The position numbers were made by a program, and so were the translations under genes. Under the pieces are notes generated by a model. That model did no database searches, was not told the origin of the DNA, and worked only from the letters and a program-made list of their open reading frames with translations. DNA of 64,000 nucleotides, taken from NCBI RefSeq assembly GCF_003384035.1, contig NZ_QQAK01000012.1, forward strand, positions 62,001 through 126,000, in the 5' to 3' direction. The DNA is from Sporosarcina sp. BI001-red. GTDB taxonomy: Bacteria; Bacillota; Bacilli; Bacillales_A; Planococcaceae. Position 1 is the first letter of the stretch. The number at the start of each line of letters is the position of its first letter. This document shows, in pieces, positions 39,160 through 48,462 of the stretch.

Positions 39160-39771
39160 ATGGAGCCAACACAGTGGACATTAACGGAGACGTTTCAGTT
39201 TCCTGCAGAATACGGGAAAGCAGTTTCTGCACAAGAAGTGAAAGTGACCGCAGGATATACAGAGCATCAGACTGAAGATGCTGTTCGACTTTCCGGGATT
39301 TATCATGTAGCTGCGAATGTTGGATTTGACGGTGAAGGTCAAGAAGCAGCTCTAGATTCAGATGCAATTTTAATCGATGATGTGGACGTTCAAGAAAAAT
39401 CCGGTTATTTTGAGTATGCCGTACCGCTGCTAGTGGATCTACCGACGAATGAGGACGGACAACTTAAAGCGACTGTGATCGATGCTAGTGCAACTGCAAC
39501 GGATGATGGGGCTCTTACCGTCATGTGGACGGTTGAAGCTAAATTGGCTGAAGTAGAAGCCGTAGCTAAGAATACTACAGTAGGCGGTGAACAGGCAGAG
39601 CCACAAACAACGACTGCAGCTGTTACTGCAGGTTTGGATAGTTCTAGTGTGAACCAGGTTGAAACTACCCTAGCCTATTCGGAAGATCATGAAATGCTCG
39701 CGTTCATCAGCGATTTAGAAGATGATGTCACGGTGACGTCCTTCCGACTAAATGATGTTTTTGTGGAATAG
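39160..39771 (+). CDS. SpoVID N-terminal-domain-like protein (203 aa)
   Basis: No signal peptide or membrane segment. Very acidic. The pattern FQFPAEYGKAVSAQEVKV, LSGIYHVAANVGF, YFEYAVPLLVDLP and VIDASATATDDGALTVMWTVE resembles the N-terminal beta domain of the spore-coat morphogen SpoVID, and the gene lies between hemL and valS where spoVID sits in Bacillus. It lacks the C-terminal region with LysM that full SpoVID has. The C-terminal third is Thr/Ala/Glu-rich and low in complexity. AAAGGAGG precedes the ATG. The homology is my inference from pattern and position. Confidence 0.6.
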   Translation: MEPTQWTLTETFQFPAEYGKAVSAQEVKVTAGYTEHQTEDAVRLSGIYHVAANVGFDGEGQEAALDSDAILIDDVDVQEKSGYFEYAVPLLVDLPTNEDGQLKATVIDASATATDDGALTVMWTVEAKLAEVEAVAKNTTVGGEQAEPQTTTAAVTAGLDSSSVNQVETTLAYSEDHEMLAFISDLEDDVTVTSFRLNDVFVE

Positions 39772-39962
39772 GAAGCATCCTCCACAAAGAAAGCAAAAAA
39801 GTAAAAAGTCTCCTGTTGTCGGAATGATTAAAAGTCGGATGAGCTGAAAACAGGAAATTGGAATAATGATTACTTTACCGTAAAATCGGCATCTTCTAAG
39901 CCATGGCGGAAGTAAATAAGGGTTGTAGCCTCTTCTCATAACACCATCCTTTCACAGCGGGC

Positions 39963-39992
39963 TTGACGGGTACGCTATACATCCGGTAAACT
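39963..39992 (+). promoter_or_regulatory. Putative SigA promoter of valS
   Basis: -35 TTGACG, 18-bp spacer, -10 TAAACT, just before the T-box leader. Confidence 0.65.
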
Positions 39993-39999
39993 ATTGGAA

Positions 40000-40253
40000 A
40001 CAGGATAGTGATGCGTTTAGCGGGAGAGTAGATCGGTCGACTATTGTAGAGAGGGTCCGGATGGTGCAAGGACCTATTGTCGACAGTTTGAAAGTCACCC
40101 GTCAGCAGTTTTCGTGAACGTTTTTGGCAAGTAGCGAAAGCCGGTTAGAAGCCGTTATTTCCATTGAGGCAACGTGCGCTTTTTGCACAGTTGCGAATAA
40201 AGGTGGTACCGCGAACTAACTCCTTCGTCCTTTAACGACGAAGGGGTTTTTTG
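40000..40253 (+). ncRNA. T-box leader controlling valS (valine)
   Basis: Contains the conserved T-box sequence AAAGGTGGTACCGCG at 40199-40213, followed by a terminator that competes with the antiterminator (stem AACTCCTTCGTC/GACGAAGGGGTT, 40217-40253, with T6). In the 3' side of stem I the probable specifier is GUC (Val) at 40094-40096 in GAAAGUCACC, consistent with the downstream valS. Uncharged tRNA-Val is expected to allow read-through. The 5' end is estimated from the promoter. Confidence 0.92.
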
Positions 40254-40272
40254 TGTTTCATCAAACATGCAA

Positions 40273-40366
40273 GTTGATTTGCGCTGCAGGCGGATACGGG
40301 ATTATAGGATTTAGGTTGTAACTAGGATTGAACCTTCCTTAGTATCCGTCGCCTGCTCTAATCAAC
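40273..40366. repeat. 94-bp palindromic repeat inside the valS leader transcript
   Basis: Arms GTTGATT/AATCAAC, GCAGGCG/CGCCTGC, GATAC/GTATC and AGGTT/AACCT fold nearly the whole element into one hairpin. Its ends (GATTTGCGCTGCAGGCGGA) resemble the reverse complement of the end of the repeat at 27939-28064, so both are likely copies of one family. It lies after the T-box terminator and before the valS ribosome site. Confidence 0.65.
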
Positions 40367-40425
40367 GAGAATGGTAAAACAAAAGTTATCTGGTTGCGTG
40401 TTTATTATTGTGAGGAGGAATTGTT

Positions 40426-43074
40426 ATGACAGAAAAAGAGCAGTTGGAGATGCCGACTAAGTATGATCCGCAAGCGATTGAGAGAGATCGTTATGAATGG
40501 TGGTTGAAGGGTGAGTATTTTAAAGCTCAGCCTGAGAGTGGGAAAGAGCCGTATACGATTGTAATTCCACCACCGAACGTGACAGGTAGATTGCACTTGG
40601 GCCATGCTTGGGATACGACGCTACAAGATATCTTGACTCGTATGAAACGAATGCAAGGGTATGATGCATTGTGGTTACCAGGAATGGACCACGCGGGTAT
40701 TGCGACACAAGCGAAAGTGGAAGAGAAACTACGCGCTAACGGGCAAACACGCTATGATCTAGGACGCGAAAAATTCCTGGAAGAGACATGGAAATGGAAA
40801 GATGAATATGCCGGTCATATTCGTGAGCAATGGTCTAAGCTTGGTCTAGGACTGGATTACTCACGCGAGCGTTTCACGTTAGATGAAGGACTTTCACGTG
40901 CCGTGCGTGAAGTGTTCGTCAAGTTATATGAAAAAGACTTAATTTACCGCGGCGAATATATTATCAACTGGGACCCTGCCACGAAAACAGCATTGTCCGA
41001 TATCGAAGTAATCCATAAAGATGTAGCGGGTGCTTTCTATCATATGCGATACCCCCTTGCAGATGGAACTGGAAGTATCGAAATTGCGACAACTCGCCCA
41101 GAAACGATGCTCGGGGATACTGCTGTTGCTGTGCATCCTGAAGACACGCGCTATCAGCACTTAATCGGCAAAACTGTGAAATTGCCAATTGTTGGCCGTG
41201 AAATTCCGATTGTTGCAGATGACTACGTAGAAATGGACTTCGGAAGTGGCGCGGTTAAAATTACACCTGCACATGACCCGAACGACTTTGAAATCGGAAA
41301 TCGTCATGACTTACCACGCGTTCTTGTAATGAATGAGGACGGTTCAATGAACAAATTAGCCGGTAAATACGAAGGGATGGACCGTTTTGAATGCCGCCAA
41401 GCAATCGTTAAAGACCTACAAGATATGGACGTGCTCTTCAAAATTGAGGAACATAATCACTCGGTCGGTCATTCTGAGCGTAGCGGTGCTGTTGTAGAAC
41501 CGTATTTGTCTACACAGTGGTTCGTGAAAATGCAGCCTCTTGCTGAAAAGGCGATTGAACTGCAAAAAGCCGAAGGTAAAGTGACATTCGTTCCGGACCG
41601 TTTCGAGAAAACGTATTTAACATGGATGGAAAACGTTCACGACTGGTGTATTTCCCGTCAACTATGGTGGGGACATCGTATTCCAGCTTGGTATCATAAC
41701 GAAACTGGTGAAGTTTTTGTTGGTGAAGAAGCACCTACAGACATCGAAAACTGGCATCAGGAAGACGATGTACTCGATACGTGGTTCTCATCTGCACTAT
41801 GGCCGTTCTCGACGATGGGGTGGCCGGATACGGAAGACTCTGAGTTCCAACGTTACTATCCAACAGATGCGCTTGTTACAGGGTATGACATTATCTTCTT
41901 CTGGGTGTCTCGCATGATTTTCCAAGGCATCGAGTTTACAGATCAGCGTCCATTCAAAGATGTATTGATTCACGGATTGGTTCGTGCAGAAGACGGCCGC
42001 AAAATGTCGAAATCACTCGGTAACGGGGTGGATCCGATGGATGTCATCGACCAGTATGGTGCCGATGCACTGCGCTACTTCCTAGCAACGGGTTCATCAC
42101 CAGGTCAAGATCTTCGTTACTCAACTGAAAAAGTTGAAGCAATCTGGAACTTTGCCAATAAAATCTGGAACGCTTCCCGATTCGCATTGATGAACATGGA
42201 AGGCTTGAAATATGAAGAAATCGATTTGTCAGGAGAACGTTCTGTTGCAGATGACTGGATTTTGACGCGTCTCAACGAAACAATTGACTCCGTGACAAAG
42301 TTGTCAGATCGCTATGAGTTCGGTGAAGTCGGTCGAGCGCTTTATAACTTCATCTGGGATGATTTCTGTGACTGGTACATCGAGATGGCGAAATTGCCAT
42401 TGTATGGGGAAGATGAGAAAGCGAAGCATATGACACGTTCGGTTCTTGCGTATGTGCTAGACAATACGATGCGATTGCTTCACCCACTCATGCCGTTCAT
42501 CACGGAAGAGATTTGGCAGAACTTGCCTCATGAAGGGGAGTCCATTACAGTTGCTGCATGGCCTGTCGCTGATGCGGGCTTAACGAATGTAGAACGTTCT
42601 ACACACATGAAGTTATTGACCGATGTCATCAAAGCAGTACGTACAATACGTGCCGAAGTGAACACACCTATGAGTCGCCAAGTACCACTGTTCATCGCTG
42701 CGAAAGACGAAGCGACAGCAGCTGTCTTGAAAGCGAATAGCCAGTACATCGAGAAGTTCTGTAACCCAGAGACTCTTGAAATTGGCATAGATGTTCAAGC
42801 GCCAGGCAAGTCAATGTCTGCAGTCGTTACAGGTGCAGAGCTCTTCATGCCACTCGAAGGCTTGCTCAACATTGACGAAGAAATCGCACGTCTTGGTAAA
42901 GAGCTCGACAAGTGGGCAGGCGAAGTGAAACGCGTTCAAGGCAAATTGTCCAACGAACGATTCGTTTCCAAAGCACCACAGTCAGTCGTTGACGAAGAAC
43001 GTGCAAAAGAACAAGATTATCTCGAAAAACAAGCTGCCGTTCAGCGTCGTATCGAGGAACTGAAAGAGATTTAA
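40426..43074 (+). CDS. valS: Valyl-tRNA synthetase
   Basis: 882-aa class I aminoacyl-tRNA synthetase. HIGH motif in [12 protein letters not shown] (~residue 50), CP1 editing domain in the middle ([19 protein letters not shown]), KMSKS in [11 protein letters not shown] (~525), anticodon-binding domain, and a C-terminal coiled-coil arm ([20 protein letters not shown]). ATG behind GAGGAGGAA. Regulated by the T-box leader. Followed by a terminator. Confidence 0.98.
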   Translation: MTEKEQLEMPTKYDPQAIERDRYEWWLKGEYFKAQPESGKEPYTIVIPPPNVTGRLHLGHAWDTTLQDILTRMKRMQGYDALWLPGMDHAGIATQAKVEEKLRANGQTRYDLGREKFLEETWKWKDEYAGHIREQWSKLGLGLDYSRERFTLDEGLSRAVREVFVKLYEKDLIYRGEYIINWDPATKTALSDIEVIHKDVAGAFYHMRYPLADGTGSIEIATTRPETMLGDTAVAVHPEDTRYQHLIGKTVKLPIVGREIPIVADDYVEMDFGSGAVKITPAHDPNDFEIGNRHDLPRVLVMNEDGSMNKLAGKYEGMDRFECRQAIVKDLQDMDVLFKIEEHNHSVGHSERSGAVVEPYLSTQWFVKMQPLAEKAIELQKAEGKVTFVPDRFEKTYLTWMENVHDWCISRQLWWGHRIPAWYHNETGEVFVGEEAPTDIENWHQEDDVLDTWFSSALWPFSTMGWPDTEDSEFQRYYPTDALVTGYDIIFFWVSRMIFQGIEFTDQRPFKDVLIHGLVRAEDGRKMSKSLGNGVDPMDVIDQYGADALRYFLATGSSPGQDLRYSTEKVEAIWNFANKIWNASRFALMNMEGLKYEEIDLSGERSVADDWILTRLNETIDSVTKLSDRYEFGEVGRALYNFIWDDFCDWYIEMAKLPLYGEDEKAKHMTRSVLAYVLDNTMRLLHPLMPFITEEIWQNLPHEGESITVAAWPVADAGLTNVERSTHMKLLTDVIKAVRTIRAEVNTPMSRQVPLFIAAKDEATAAVLKANSQYIEKFCNPETLEIGIDVQAPGKSMSAVVTGAELFMPLEGLLNIDEEIARLGKELDKWAGEVKRVQGKLSNERFVSKAPQSVVDEERAKEQDYLEKQAAVQRRIEELKEI

Positions 43075-43080
43075 GTGAGG

Positions 43081-43109
43081 AAGGGCTTTCTAACGAAAGC
43101 CCTTTTTTA
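43081..43109 (+). terminator. Terminator after valS
   Basis: AAGGGCTTTC/GAAAGCCCTT stem, TAAC loop, T6. Confidence 0.95.
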
Positions 43110-43150
43110 TTTGGTTAAGGTGTTTTAATCATTGGGACTGATCCTAGCTG

Positions 43151-43470
43151 GAGATGTGCTCGTGAACTTTGGAGAATGATCATAAGCTTGGGAAAGTGCT
43201 CATAAACATATGGGAATGATCATAAACCTGGAAAAGTGATCATAAACAGAGGAAAGTGATCATAAACCTGGGAAAGTGATCATAAACAGAGGAAAGTGAT
43301 CATAAACAGAGGAAAGTGATCATAAATCTAGAAAAGTGATCATAAATCCAGGAAAGTGATCATAAACCTGGAAAAGTGATCATAAAGCCAGGAAAGTGAT
43401 CATAAATCTGGAAAAGTGATCATAAATCTCGAAATGTGCTCATAAAACAGAGAAAATGATCATAACTCAT
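43151..43470. repeat. Tandem array of 16 units, exact 20-bp period
   Basis: Every unit is 20 bp without indels. Consensus GGAAAGTGATCATAAACCTG with the palindrome TGATCA at a fixed place, and outer units are more degenerate (GTGCTCATAA, GTGCTCGTGAA). The core 10-11 units are 75-100 percent alike. The period is not a multiple of three and no frame is open through it, so it is non-coding. There are no spacers as in CRISPR. Lies between the valS terminator and the 3' end of the ATP-grasp pair. Confidence 0.95.
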
Positions 43471-43579
43471 ACCGAAGATCATCCACCCAACAACGAAATC
43501 TCTAAAAAACAAGCGAAGCGCTACCAATTAATCCCTTAAAGAACTTAAAATGTGTCTCGATATCCTGAAATTTAGCTAA

Positions 43580-43663
43580 GTGTCGGAGAAAAACAGCATT
43601 GTGATAGAGAAACAACCTGGAGTGATGGACAAAGACAACAAACTATCTGAGAACAAGCTTCCA
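43580..43663. repeat. Second degenerate tandem repeat, four ~21-bp units
   Basis: Units begin GTGTCGGAGAAAAAC (43580), GTGATAGAGAAACAA (43601), GTGATGGACAAAGAC (43622) and CTATCTGAGAACAAG (43643). A further related start, GTGTCTCGA, lies at 43552. Weakly conserved, distinct from the 20-bp array. Confidence 0.5.
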
Positions 43664-43700
43664 AACAACAAAAAAACTTACAAAGTGCTAACTCAGCACC

Positions 43701-44501
43701 TTATAAGGATTTTAAAAGTTTTTTATGGAGATGTCCCATGACTTCTCGCGCGACATTCAATTCACTTGTCTCATAAAGAGACCGTGCACCTACAGGGTCT
43801 TCAATTTCATTCAACAACCAGACGCCTTCAGGATTCTGAATGAAATCCACACCGATATAGTCACCTTTTAGCGCCTTGGCAATTTTCACTGCGAATTCCC
43901 GTAAAGGAGAGGGGGCGTCAAACTGCTCAGCTGTTCCGCCTAAACCAACATTCGCCTTAAATGAATCCACGCCAGTCCGCTTAACTGCTCCCACAACTTC
44001 TTCCCCAATTACATAGAGTCGGACATCAGAAGAATTATGCTCAATGTATGGCTGCATCACGAGTTGGCGATTTGGATAACGAGAAATCAATTGATTTACT
44101 TCAGCTTCAGTCGCACATAAATGAACTTCAGCTCCGCCATGTCCATCTGTAGTTTTCATAACAATAGGGTACTCACGAACATCCTTAGAACAATCCAGAT
44201 GTCTAGTGGGAATCGAAGGAATGCCTAAAAGTGCAGCAAGCTGGAACGTTTGAAGCTTATCATTTGCGACTCGATTTACTTCACTCCGATTGACGACAAC
44301 AATACCTTCTTGTTCCCATTGTTGACTTTTTTCAAAGTCGCGGGCTCGATAAAAGACGAACTTTGCATCATCCGGAAGTGCTGCATCACTTGTAAGCAGT
44401 TCAACATCCAGTTGACCACTAGCACCTTCTTTGATGAGCTCATCGATAAACCACTGATTACGCACCGCATCTTCCTCTTCATAATAGATATATCCTTTCA
44501 T
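43701..44501 (-). CDS. RimK-type ATP-grasp ligase (downstream gene of a pair)
   Basis: 266-aa ATP-grasp enzyme. The ATP-binding and grasp elements include YPIVMKTTDGHGGAEVHL, QPYIEHNSSDVRLYVIG and the Mg-binding ending GVDFIQNPEGVWLLNEIEDPVG. Such proteins ligate an amino acid or peptide to a carboxylate, or act in peptide-modification pathways. The start ATGA overlaps the stop of the upstream ATP-grasp gene, so the two are co-translated. The N-terminal ~95 residues are variable. Substrate unknown. Confidence 0.85.
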   Translation of the reverse strand: MKGYIYYEEEDAVRNQWFIDELIKEGASGQLDVELLTSDAALPDDAKFVFYRARDFEKSQQWEQEGIVVVNRSEVNRVANDKLQTFQLAALLGIPSIPTRHLDCSKDVREYPIVMKTTDGHGGAEVHLCATEAEVNQLISRYPNRQLVMQPYIEHNSSDVRLYVIGEEVVGAVKRTGVDSFKANVGLGGTAEQFDAPSPLREFAVKIAKALKGDYIGVDFIQNPEGVWLLNEIEDPVGARSLYETSELNVAREVMGHLHKKLLKSL

Positions 44502-45364
44502 GCAATCACCTCTAAAATGTACGCAATCATCGCATCGGCAACATTAATCCCTGTGACATTATAAATATTCCGAATGTGTGCTGCTGCATTCACTTCACAA
44601 ACTAATGGTTCTTCATTTTCCCCGAACAACAGGTCCACTCCAGCAAAATCAGCTCCTACCGATTTCGCGGCACGTAATGCGATATCGATTTGCGCAGTTG
44701 TTAACTCAATGGTTTCAGCTTTTCCACCATTCGTAATATTTGCACGGAAATCCGTCTCAGAATGTCGATACATCGCAGCAACAACCTGTCCACCAACAAC
44801 ATTCACACGAATATCCCGGCCACGACTCGAAGAGATAAACTCCTGGAATAAATAATCAATACCACGCAAAGACTCCGTTTTTTCATAAAATTGTTCTTCT
44901 GTCTCTATTAAATAGACATTCATCCCAAACGATCCACGAGCTTCCTTGATGATCATTGGAAGTCCAAGCTCCTGTAAAACACGTTCATAATAGCCACTAT
45001 CACGAATTGTAAAGTTTGGATACACTTTCGGAGCAACAATCGTCCTAGGCATTGGCACACCATCATGTGCGAGTGCAATTGCTTGTTTCGTTTTATTGTC
45101 ACAGCGCTCAATCACTTCTGGATCATTAAATACAGGGATACCGAGGGATTTCAAATAGGTAGCGAGTACAATATCTTTATCTAAAAATACGACGAAATCA
45201 AGGGGTGATTCAATCTTTGCAGTCACATCCATCAATACTTCGTAATTTTTATAAATTGTTGCAGAAACTCCCGCCCGGACTGCGGCTTCTTCGATGAGTT
45301 CCGCCTGATCCCGGAATTTATCATTTACTAAACTTCCATTATAAATAATCCAGCAGTTCTTCAA
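44498..45364 (-). CDS. RimK-type ATP-grasp ligase (upstream gene of a pair)
   Basis: 288-aa RimK-family protein. The pre-ATP-grasp region is followed by LPMIIKEARGSFGMNVYL, FQEFISSSRGRDIRVNVVGG, a substrate loop AMYRHSETDFRANITNGG and the metal site VDLLFGENEEPLVCEVNAAAHI. This is the alpha-L-glutamate-ligase-like branch. The TTG start is behind AGAAGGG. It diverges from folC with a ~90-bp intergenic region. With its neighbour it could build a two-step peptide tag, but no carrier or exporter gene is adjacent. Confidence 0.87.
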   Translation of the reverse strand: MKNCWIIYNGSLVNDKFRDQAELIEEAAVRAGVSATIYKNYEVLMDVTAKIESPLDFVVFLDKDIVLATYLKSLGIPVFNDPEVIERCDNKTKQAIALAHDGVPMPRTIVAPKVYPNFTIRDSGYYERVLQELGLPMIIKEARGSFGMNVYLIETEEQFYEKTESLRGIDYLFQEFISSSRGRDIRVNVVGGQVVAAMYRHSETDFRANITNGGKAETIELTTAQIDIALRAAKSVGADFAGVDLLFGENEEPLVCEVNAAAHIRNIYNVTGINVADAMIAYILEVIA

Positions 45365-45453
45365 TTCAAACCCTTCTTTCTCGTGCTATACTCTTTAGAA
45401 AAGCCTTTTCAAAGGCTATTAACAATAAGTTTAGCATAAGGTGGGGAAAAGGT

Positions 45454-46677
45454 ATGATACCGAAATTGGACGAGTATAAGAAACGGGTAAAGATTACGAG
45501 TGACGATGAAATTAAACCAGGACTGGCAGCGATTGAAAAAGCGATGGAACTCCTTGGATCACCACAACAAAACTTGAAGGCAATCCATGTCGCAGGCACG
45601 AACGGAAAGGGTTCAACGATTTGTTTCATGGAATCTATCCTGCGCGAAGCTGGGATCAGTACAGGAGTTTTTGCTTCTCCAGCGATGATCGACATCCATG
45701 ATCAAATCAGAATTAATGGAGAAAACATAACTGAAGAAGAACTAACAGCATCGTTCCAAACACTAAAAGATTCCGGGATTGACGGGATGTTAACGGACTT
45801 CGAACTTTTAACGGCGGCGGCATTTGTTACGTTTGATCGGTTGAAACCTGATGTTGTTCTCATTGAATGTGGAATGGGTGGAAGATTCGACAGCACGAAT
45901 GTGATAACACCAACGGTTTCCGTAATTCCTTCGATTGCTAAAGACCATGTCGGATTCCTTGGTGACTCAATAGAAGAGATCGCGTGGCATAAAACGGGAA
46001 TATTTAAAAAAGGAGTTCCCGCTGTTTGTGGTCAAATCCCATATGAAGCTAAAAAAGTAACAGAAAAAGTGGCTAAAGAAGTCGACAGTCCACTACTGAT
46101 CTATGGACAAGACTTTCAGATGATAGAAGGAAACCCTGAGCAGTTCCGTGGAAGTTTGCAAATAACATTACCACCTAGAAAGATGAAAGGTCCCCACCAA
46201 GCAATCAATGCTGCTGTTGCTATAGAAGCACTTATAATGGCAGAACTAAAATTACCAATAGAAGCGATCCAGTCAGGAATTGCTTGTGCAAAACTCTCTT
46301 ATCGGTTCGAAGAAGTCGCACCTGGTGTGTTTTTCGATGGTGCACATAACCCAGCTGCAGCTGCCATGCTGAGACGTACAGTTCAAGAGCAATTCCCTGG
46401 AGAGAAAATAGATTTTGTTATTGGAATGATGGCCAATAAAGAAATTAAAGAAACCCTTAATGAATTAATACCGGTAGCGCATTCATTTACCTTCATCGAT
46501 TTTGATGTGCCGGGCGCAGCGACTGCCCAATTCGTTTACGATCAATGTGATTTTGGAAAAAAACAGGTGACAGACCGAGAAAATGTGTCTATAATACTAT
46601 CTAAAGACCTAGACGGAAAGAAAATAGTCTCAGGTTCTTTATACTTGCTAAATAGTCTAAGGTCTCATATACTGTAA
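45454..46677 (+). CDS. folC: Folylpolyglutamate synthase / dihydrofolate synthase
   Basis: 407-aa Mur-ligase-family enzyme adding glutamates to folates. The P-loop is HVAGTNGKGSTICFM (~residue 50), then IECGMGGRFDSTNVI, and the C-terminal ligase domain FFDGAHNPAAAAML. AAGGTGGGGAAAAGG precedes the ATG. Position after valS is conserved in Bacillales, with the ATP-grasp pair inserted in between. Confidence 0.96.
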   Translation: MIPKLDEYKKRVKITSDDEIKPGLAAIEKAMELLGSPQQNLKAIHVAGTNGKGSTICFMESILREAGISTGVFASPAMIDIHDQIRINGENITEEELTASFQTLKDSGIDGMLTDFELLTAAAFVTFDRLKPDVVLIECGMGGRFDSTNVITPTVSVIPSIAKDHVGFLGDSIEEIAWHKTGIFKKGVPAVCGQIPYEAKKVTEKVAKEVDSPLLIYGQDFQMIEGNPEQFRGSLQITLPPRKMKGPHQAINAAVAIEALIMAELKLPIEAIQSGIACAKLSYRFEEVAPGVFFDGAHNPAAAAMLRRTVQEQFPGEKIDFVIGMMANKEIKETLNELIPVAHSFTFIDFDVPGAATAQFVYDQCDFGKKQVTDRENVSIILSKDLDGKKIVSGSLYLLNSLRSHIL

Positions 46678-46733
46678 GTAACAATAGATAGAAAATTCCG
46701 CACGCTTAGCTGCTGATTGGAAGGATGAAGAGC

Positions 46734-48437
46734 ATGAAGTTGAATGGCCGGCCGTTATTACTCTTGTCGTTGTTGTGGATACTTGTTGTGCCGACCGGCA
46801 TCGTTTATCTTCTTTCTACCCAGCCAATTCCTGAGGTTAATTGGCTATGGGTTGGACTTTCAGTTTTACTAGGTTTTCTAAGCATTTATTATCCAATCAT
46901 ATACAAAAGAAAGCCGGTCATACTTTTTGTTTGGTTTACCTTACCGATGTTTTTACTATACGGCTTAACGACTGAGTTAATAATTACACAAATGATTATT
47001 GCAATAGGAGTGTTAGCACGTTTAAAAACCGGGGATATTCTTTTCCGCTTACTGTATAATTCGTTAGCCTATTTTGTTCTATCTGTATGTTCTGCGATTG
47101 CTTTTTTCATGACTGGAGCAGAAATCGGCGAAATGGCTTTCGGATCATTAGTTTTTGGTGTATTGGTCTATCAATTGGTCTATTCAGTAGGATATGATTG
47201 GATTTTTAAGCTATATGGGATCATCACGAATAGGATGAGACTCGATACTGTAAAAGAAACGTTGTTACATTACTTCCGAATGATTATAGCTGTACCGCTC
47301 GCTCTGGCATTATATTTTATACTTTTCCATTATGGAGTCATCGGCTATCTGCTAGTTGGAATTCCATTTTTCTTCATGACACTTTTACTAAGGATGAATC
47401 GGCAAACCGATGATTTAAATGCTTATATTCAATCTGCTGGGAAGATTGGTCAGCAGCTCGCTAAGATGACAACTGAAGAATCGGTAATTGAAGAATTCAT
47501 GACAAAAACGGCAGCATTATTTGAAGCTGACTATGTATATTTGTTCGATCACTATGATGGGTGGTTGGAACCTACACATTTTTTTGAGAAAGGTAAAAAA
47601 GTAAATGTGCCTCAAGTTCGTTTAGCGAAAGGTGAAGGAATCGCAGGTAGAATTTTATCGGACAAGCATAGTTTTCTATACTCAAGACGTGAGCAGTGGA
47701 TTCAACAAACGATTACACCTGTTCCAGAAGAAATCGAAAGTCTATTATGCATCCCGCTAATCCGACATCAGGGAATTGTCGGAGTGCTTTTATTGGGAAG
47801 TAAGAAGAAAGATGCTTTTAAAGACTTCCATTTGAATGTACTGGATCTGCTGAGTTCGTATTTTATTGTGGCGGTTGAGAAAGCAGTTTATATCGAACAT
47901 GCGGAACAGGAAAGTAACCGATGTGCATTGACGGGGCTCTATAATTATCGCTTTCTAGAACAGCGATTAGAAAGCGAGATGGCTTTCCTGAGTCGCGGAA
48001 TTCATAAACATGTTGCAGTTGTTATGTTGGATATTGATCATTTTAAAGATGTAAATGATACATATGGACACGAAAGTGGAAATCTAATCTTGCAACAGTT
48101 CGCTAACCTATTACAAAACAAGTGTCCTGAGGGCTCGATCGTTGCCAGATACGGTGGGGAAGAGTTTGTTTACATTTTACCGGATTATACAAAGGAAGCA
48201 GCACTTGAATTTGCGGAAGCATTACGGATTGAAATTCAACAAACAAAGATGCGCGTGGAGAATGATTTAGCTTGTATAATTAATGAAAAACAAGTTGAAT
48301 TAACTTCGAGTGTAGGGGTATCGGCTGCCCCGCAAGATACAGATGAAGCCATGACACTATTGCGCAATGCAGATCGAGCCCTCTATATTGGAGCAAAGCA
48401 GGCTGGGCGTAATCGAGTTGGCGGCTATGTGAAGTAA
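46734..48437 (+). CDS. Membrane GAF-GGDEF diguanylate cyclase 1
   Basis: 567 aa. About seven membrane segments (1-225), a GAF-type sensor domain (~235-390) and a C-terminal GGDEF domain with LDIDHFKDVNDTYGHESGN and the active A-site GGEEF in RYGGEEFVYI. Predicted to make cyclic di-GMP. No RxxD inhibitory site is seen five residues before GGEEF. GGAAGG nine bases before ATG 46734 decides the start over ATG 46725. Closely related to the next gene (shared GAF and GGDEF layout and the ending NADRALYIG.KQAGRNRVG), so the two arose by tandem duplication. Confidence 0.92.
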   Translation: MKLNGRPLLLLSLLWILVVPTGIVYLLSTQPIPEVNWLWVGLSVLLGFLSIYYPIIYKRKPVILFVWFTLPMFLLYGLTTELIITQMIIAIGVLARLKTGDILFRLLYNSLAYFVLSVCSAIAFFMTGAEIGEMAFGSLVFGVLVYQLVYSVGYDWIFKLYGIITNRMRLDTVKETLLHYFRMIIAVPLALALYFILFHYGVIGYLLVGIPFFFMTLLLRMNRQTDDLNAYIQSAGKIGQQLAKMTTEESVIEEFMTKTAALFEADYVYLFDHYDGWLEPTHFFEKGKKVNVPQVRLAKGEGIAGRILSDKHSFLYSRREQWIQQTITPVPEEIESLLCIPLIRHQGIVGVLLLGSKKKDAFKDFHLNVLDLLSSYFIVAVEKAVYIEHAEQESNRCALTGLYNYRFLEQRLESEMAFLSRGIHKHVAVVMLDIDHFKDVNDTYGHESGNLILQQFANLLQNKCPEGSIVARYGGEEFVYILPDYTKEAALEFAEALRIEIQQTKMRVENDLACIINEKQVELTSSVGVSAAPQDTDEAMTLLRNADRALYIGAKQAGRNRVGGYVK

Positions 48438-48462
48438 GATTGTGGTGGAAGGAGGTTGCAGA

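Noticed and set aside
43151..43470. Regular repeats suggesting a CRISPR array
   Set aside because: The 20-bp units are directly adjacent with no unique spacers and no cas genes are nearby.
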